Assembly: GCA_003344405.1 (NCBI GenBank)
Contig: NOWV01000001.1
Coordinates: 310,001-374,000, forward strand
Direction of reading: 5' to 3'
From: Trichoplax sp. H2
Taxonomy: Eukaryota; Placozoa; Uniplacotomia; Trichoplacea
Length of the DNA: 64,000 nucleotides
How positions within the stretch are numbered: position 1 is the first letter of the stretch; each line of letters begins with the position of its first letter. The translations under genes were made by a program, and so were the position numbers. The notes below the pieces were generated by a model. That model saw nothing but the letters and a program-made list of their open reading frames with translations. It ran no database searches and had not been told where the DNA came from. Shown piece after piece: positions 60,009 through 64,000 of the stretch.

Positions 60009-60214
60009 ATCATGCTCCTTTTTCTAGCATCTGTCAGCTAAATTGGATCACGTTTTTTAAGGATCCGTATTGTGCTGTAAAATCATTCTGTAAATAGTGT
60101 AACATCACGAGAGGGAGGATGCGAGGGTGTAGACGTGTAGGCTAAATAAATAAGTAAATAAATAAATGTACCCAGTAGAGATCTTCAGAGAGCGACCTAC
60201 GTCATGCCCATGAC

Positions 60215-60445
60215 ATGGGTACAGTACCAAAATTAGGTCCATCTGTACTACAGTATCGTGTCTTATTGTACTGTACTGTACACTCTGTAGTACAGTATAC
60301 TGTATGGTATGTACAGTACTGTACAGTTCTACACTATCGATTAGCGATCGACCCGCTGAAATGGCAGGAGAAAACCTACAGTACTCTACACTGTGTATAG
60401 TACAGTATGTACTGTACTGAAAGAGTGTACTGTACTGCAAGGAAG
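60215..60445. promoter_or_regulatory. GTAC palindrome cluster, about 60.2-60.4 kb
   Basis: Dense words including TTGTACTGTACTGTACACTC, GTACAGTACTGTACAG and AGTACAGTATGTACTGTACTG. It lies 300-500 bp upstream of the small minus-strand gene. A smaller patch (CTGTACTGTATAACATACGG) is at about 61,000-61,030. Confidence 0.45.
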
Positions 60446-61389
60446 CCATGGGCTTCTTCTGTAGTACCTATTTTTGAATAGTTCATGGTCAACCATGGGT
60501 TTAAAGCAAAGTAAAATAGTATGAGTTACCCACTGTTAGCAGTAAATAAATAAAGAAATAACAGTAAGATAGTCAAGTCCAGCCCCAAGAATAGAGGGAG
60601 GGAGTTCCCTTCAAAAAATTCATCGTGTCAATCGACCTTAAGTAAGCAGTAATCGACCCAAGAGCGATCATTAGCTTTTGATTAGCTGACATTGATACCC
60701 GGACACAGGCAGCTACACGACTCCGTAACGCTGGCTGATCGATCAACTTCTTTCGGTCGAAGAAGAAATTAGCAAAGAGTAAAGTTGAGAGCTACGTAGA
60801 CAAACGAAATGATGCTATTCAAATGATAATAACTTTCATGACTGAAGTAAATGATTGCAGTACTTCTGCAAACTGAACCAGCGACTTGTAAGAGAAAATT
60901 CAAATTTTCTCTTATTTCTTTCTATAAATAAACATATTCTTTGACAAGCTTCTGACTGAATATGTTGTGTACACTAGAGACCCTTCGAGAGACAGTACAC
61001 TATACTGTACTGTATAACATACGGTACGGTACAATATAATATATCACGAGTATCGGTTCGACCAGCTTCGACTAGTTCAATGAATTAATTAATCAGAAAA
61101 AGACCTTGGGTTTCCAATTCCGCATGGTATCGACAGGTGCTACTCAAACAGACTCAAAAGAAAGAGGCGGTCGGGAAATGGTCATTTCACCTGTGACATA
61201 CTGTATATCTGCAACCTGTCTGTACAGTAATGTACAGCAACATATTTATGCATGAAAAGCACCTTTCTGAGCCAACTAAAATGGGGAAAGCACTTGTAGC
61301 GTTTTGACGCCATGTGGTAGATTGAGCCGAGAGTAGTAGAAGAGAAAATGATCGGCTACGATATTGGCTGGGAATAGTTCTTTATTATT

Positions 61390-62355
61390 ATACCTTAAAT
61401 CAATACTGTTGAGGAGGCAAGTTTTCCTATAAAGCACGACGACATGGAATGTGCTAACGTCAGGATGTCGAAAGGTTTACACATATACTTTGCTGAGATA
61501 GCATCGCATAGTTAGGTAAGATACCTTAAATCAACACTGTCGAGGCAAGTTTTCCTAATGCAAGTGAGAATGTACTTACATCTACTGCATTATCATGCTA
61601 AAGCACGACGACATGGAATGTGCTAACGTCAGGATATCGAAAGGTTTACACATATACTTTACTGAGATAGCATCGTATAGTTAGGTAGGTGTTACGATGC
61701 GTAAGCTCGTCCTAATTATGAAGATTCCTTTTTAGTTCGTTAGTCGGTTAGATAGTCAACTAGTTTTTCAATTGATATTTAATTGTAAAGACTATAATCT
61801 TGGGTGCCAAGATTCCTTCAGTAATAAATGATAGTAAATCTCTGACTATCTCGTCTACATCATCTGTGACGCTATAATTATACCATAGTATTCGGTTGTT
61901 GGAACTGAATTATTTGGTGATATAGCTAATCTCGCCTCTTTAAGTTAGTAAGTGGCATTCTACGCAAGGATTGGCGTGTGTAGACTACTTTGTCACTAGT
62001 GGTGTGTGACAGTAGGATACCTTAAATCAACACTGTCGAGGCAAGTTTTCCTAATGCACGTGAGAATGTACTTACATCTACTGCATTATCATGCTAAAGC
62101 ACGACGACATGGAATGTGCTAACGTCAGGATGTCGAAAGGTTTACACATGTACTTTGCTGAGATAGCATCGTATAGTTAGGTAGGATACCTTAAATCAAC
62201 ACTGTCGAGGCAAGTTTTCCTAATGCAAGTGAGAATGTACTTACATCTACTGCATTATCATGCTAAAGCACGACGACATGGAATGTGCTAACGTCAGGAT
62301 ATCGAAAGGTCTACACATATACTTTACTGAGATGGCATTGTATAGTTAGGTAGGA
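61390..62355. repeat. About 168-bp repeat, four copies, highly similar
   Basis: Copies at about 61,392-61,519 (lacks a ~40-bp internal segment), 61,520-61,686, 62,018-62,184 and 62,186-62,353. Each reads ATACCTTAAATCAACACTGT..GAGGCAAGTTTTCC, then AAAGCACGACGACATGGAAT, GTGCTAACGTCAGGAT.TCGAA and ends ATAGTTAGGTA. Copies 2, 3 and 4 differ at only a handful of sites. Copies 2 and 3 are separated by about 330 bp of unrelated DNA. No terminal inverted repeats, target-site duplication or ORF were seen. Confidence 0.92.
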
Positions 62356-63123
62356 GGATACCTGTCTCATACGATGACACCTCTCTGTATACAGTTGCTC
62401 GTACTTCTATGCGTACACATATACCAAATTTGAAAAGATTTATCGTCATAAGCGACTATCTAAACTAGAAATTTCATCAATTCACTAAAATAGGACATTA
62501 CAAAGCCTTGCATGCTACATGTGCTGTCCTCCAATAAAACGAGTTCACTTTGGTCGAATCATCAAAATGCAATGATAAAACTTTTTATTAAATGTTTGCG
62601 AGATGGTAGTTCAATATTACCACATTTGCGCTTTGGAGCCTACGGCATACAAGTATCTCGTATGTCATGATAAAAGCTCGTACATGCTTGTACAAACACA
62701 TAAAATTGCTAATTCAAGCTAGCTTGGTATGCAAGTTGTTTTGTGGTAAACTGGTCATACATACATACATAACTTAAACTTGACCAAGAAACGGTGTAAT
62801 TTTAACTACTGTACTAATTATTACTATAATGCATTGCACATGACATACCTATAATATATCTATCATCGACGATAAAATAGTGACTTGTTTTCCATTACAA
62901 CTGCCAATTACAATAGCAAGAAATAATTAGCTCATCACGATGAGCTAATTGCTACTTGAAATCAGCACCAATAGATATTGTAGTGCTCGCTTTTGTTTCA
63001 TTCTCCGTACCCACAATGCATGGATGTTCGCGCAAATGACTTTCAATTTCATTTCTCGGATAATTTAATGGGATGAAGCGCTTAATAAAATGTCTCTAAT
63101 GAAGCTAATTGGATCATAGAAAG
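62356..63123. other. Region downstream of the class C GPCR, with a perfect hairpin
   Basis: No coding sequence. It holds a (CATA)n run at about 62,757-62,771 and a perfect 11-bp inverted repeat with 4-base loop at 62,925-62,950 (AATTAGCTCAT-CACG-ATGAGCTAATT). The hairpin lies about 175 nt beyond the GPCR stop and could be in its 3' UTR. Confidence 0.5.
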
Positions 63124-64000
63124 TTACTTAACGGTTATTGTCAATTGCGGAAAAGATAACATAATATTTATCTTAGGTGCCATGACGCAAAGAAGAAACG
63201 ACATTGCACAAGCAACTAAGCTAAAAGAAGATATGCCTGCTTGCCATGGGCCAAATGTAATAAAATAGGTCAATACCATAAATGTAAATATACACATATT
63301 AATACAACATGCAACGCACAAGTATTTAGCATCTGCAAAATTATCTGGACAATGGCGCCCTTTTATAGCTAAACCTAAATAAATAACGTTTAATATTCCA
63401 ATATAACTTAAGCTAACAATAGGGCCAACAAGACTTTGAAAATGGCACATTTCATAAATTTTATAATTGAAATCTATCCTCATATATGTCGCAATAGGAG
63501 ATAAAATTAACCATAACAGGACGATAACTATTTGAATGCAGAGTAAAAGAATAACTAGCAATGGTTGTCCTTTAGTTTTAAAGTGCTCACTATAGCGACA
63601 AGATGCCATGACTTCTGAAAATAAAGCTACAACAGCACTTGTCATTGATAAACCAATCGCTGTTAACAAAGTTGCTGAGGTTGTATACGTGACAATGGTT
63701 ACCATACAAAATTGACGGTTACGTGGTAGTAAGAATACATAGGATGATGCCAGCATATATAATAATACAATATAGCTCATATGAATTAAAATGGAGTTTG
63801 ATGAAAATATCACTTGATGATGCCTATGTAAGATAGTAATGATCCAAAATGATATTACTATAGAGCCACATATAGCTAATATAACCATCAACGTTATTGA
63901 TAGCAAGCCTCCTATATCGATCGTTACTGGAACTGCCTTCACACATGAAGTATGATTACTATTCGGAAGATAACCATATGGGCACACATGACATTGCTCT
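63124..64000 (-). CDS. Class C G-protein-coupled receptor (mGluR/CaSR-like), 7TM domain, 5' part missing
   Basis: The C-terminal 290 or so residues of a class C GPCR; the frame is open to the window edge, so the extracellular ligand-binding part is outside. The visible part begins with the end of the cysteine-rich (NCD3G) domain (QCHVCPYGYLPNSNHTSCV). It continues as seven hydrophobic segments (7tm_3), with the conserved FxxxxKG-like loop (SEHFKTKGQPL) and C.(F/Y)..L..PI before TM5, and ends shortly after TM7 (APKINIMLSF) with almost no cytoplasmic tail. The 7TM region is in one exon. A large class C family is known in placozoans and other early animals. Ligand cannot be predicted without the N-terminal domain. 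The tail is much shorter than in mammalian mGluRs. Confidence 0.88.
   Translation of the reverse strand, partial: EQCHVCPYGYLPNSNHTSCVKAVPVTIDIGGLLSITLMVILAICGSIVISFWIITILHRHHQVIFSSNSILIHMSYIVLLYMLASSYVFLLPRNRQFCMVTIVTYTTSATLLTAIGLSMTSAVVALFSEVMASCRYSEHFKTKGQPLLVILLLCIQIVIVLLWLILSPIATYMRIDFNYKIYEMCHFQSLVGPIVSLSYIGILNVIYLGLAIKGRHCPDNFADAKYLCVACCINMCIFTFMVLTYFITFGPWQAGISSFSLVACAMSFLLCVMAPKINIMLSFPQLTITVK

Noticed and set aside
61390-62355. Transposable element
   Set aside because: No ORF, terminal inverted repeats or target-site duplications visible, so called only as a repeat.

Overview
This 64 kb window is AT-rich, intron-dense animal nuclear DNA. Genes are split into many short exons with canonical GT-AG introns, and the intergenic spaces hold diverged tandem repeats. 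The gene set is metazoan: RNA polymerase I, COA7, Tctex1 dynein light chains, TRIR, theta GST, MTG1, kinesin-13, an OvoA-type ovothiol synthase and a class C GPCR. OvoA, a class C GPCR and human-like exon-rich genes in compact AT-rich DNA suggest an early-branching animal. A placozoan (Trichoplax/Hoilungia-like) is my best inference, but nothing in the window proves it.

Layout. 1-2954 (-): 5' half of POLR1A, cut by the window edge. 3771-6250 (+): COA7, whose intron 1 carries a tandem array derived from its own exon 1. 8283-8804 (+) and 15858-16448 (+): two single-exon Tctex1 genes separated by 7 kb of diverged satellite-like repeats. 20245-22692 (-): TRIR, with a 90-bp repeat array in its second intron. 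24824-28278 (-): a 548-aa chromatin protein combining three winged helices, a MOZ/DPF-type double PHD finger and a SAMD1-type SAM domain. 30480-31833 (+): theta-class GST. 32964-36051 (+): MTG1. 36857-46929 (-): a 28-exon kinesin-13. 49715-57423 (-): a 21-exon OvoA. 58991-59924 (-): an unrecognised small protein of 69 aa in five tiny exons, one of them 20 nt. 62-63 kb: tandem repeats. 63124-64000 (-): 7TM domain of a class C GPCR, cut by the window edge.

The exon models were built by hand from reading-frame phase, splice consensus and family similarity. Each exon length was checked against its codon count. Sharply bounded clusters of short palindromic GTAC words (GTACAGTAC/GTACTGTAC) sit just upstream of several genes: POLR1A/COA7, TRIR, the SAM/PHD gene, the kinesin and the small gene. 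They are the most distinctive non-coding signal. The genes do not form a pathway; they are ordinary neighbours in a eukaryotic chromosome.

The points most worth follow-up are the WH-PHD-SAM architecture, the exon-1-derived repeats in COA7, the inverted copy of exon 1 beside the small gene, and the GTAC clusters.
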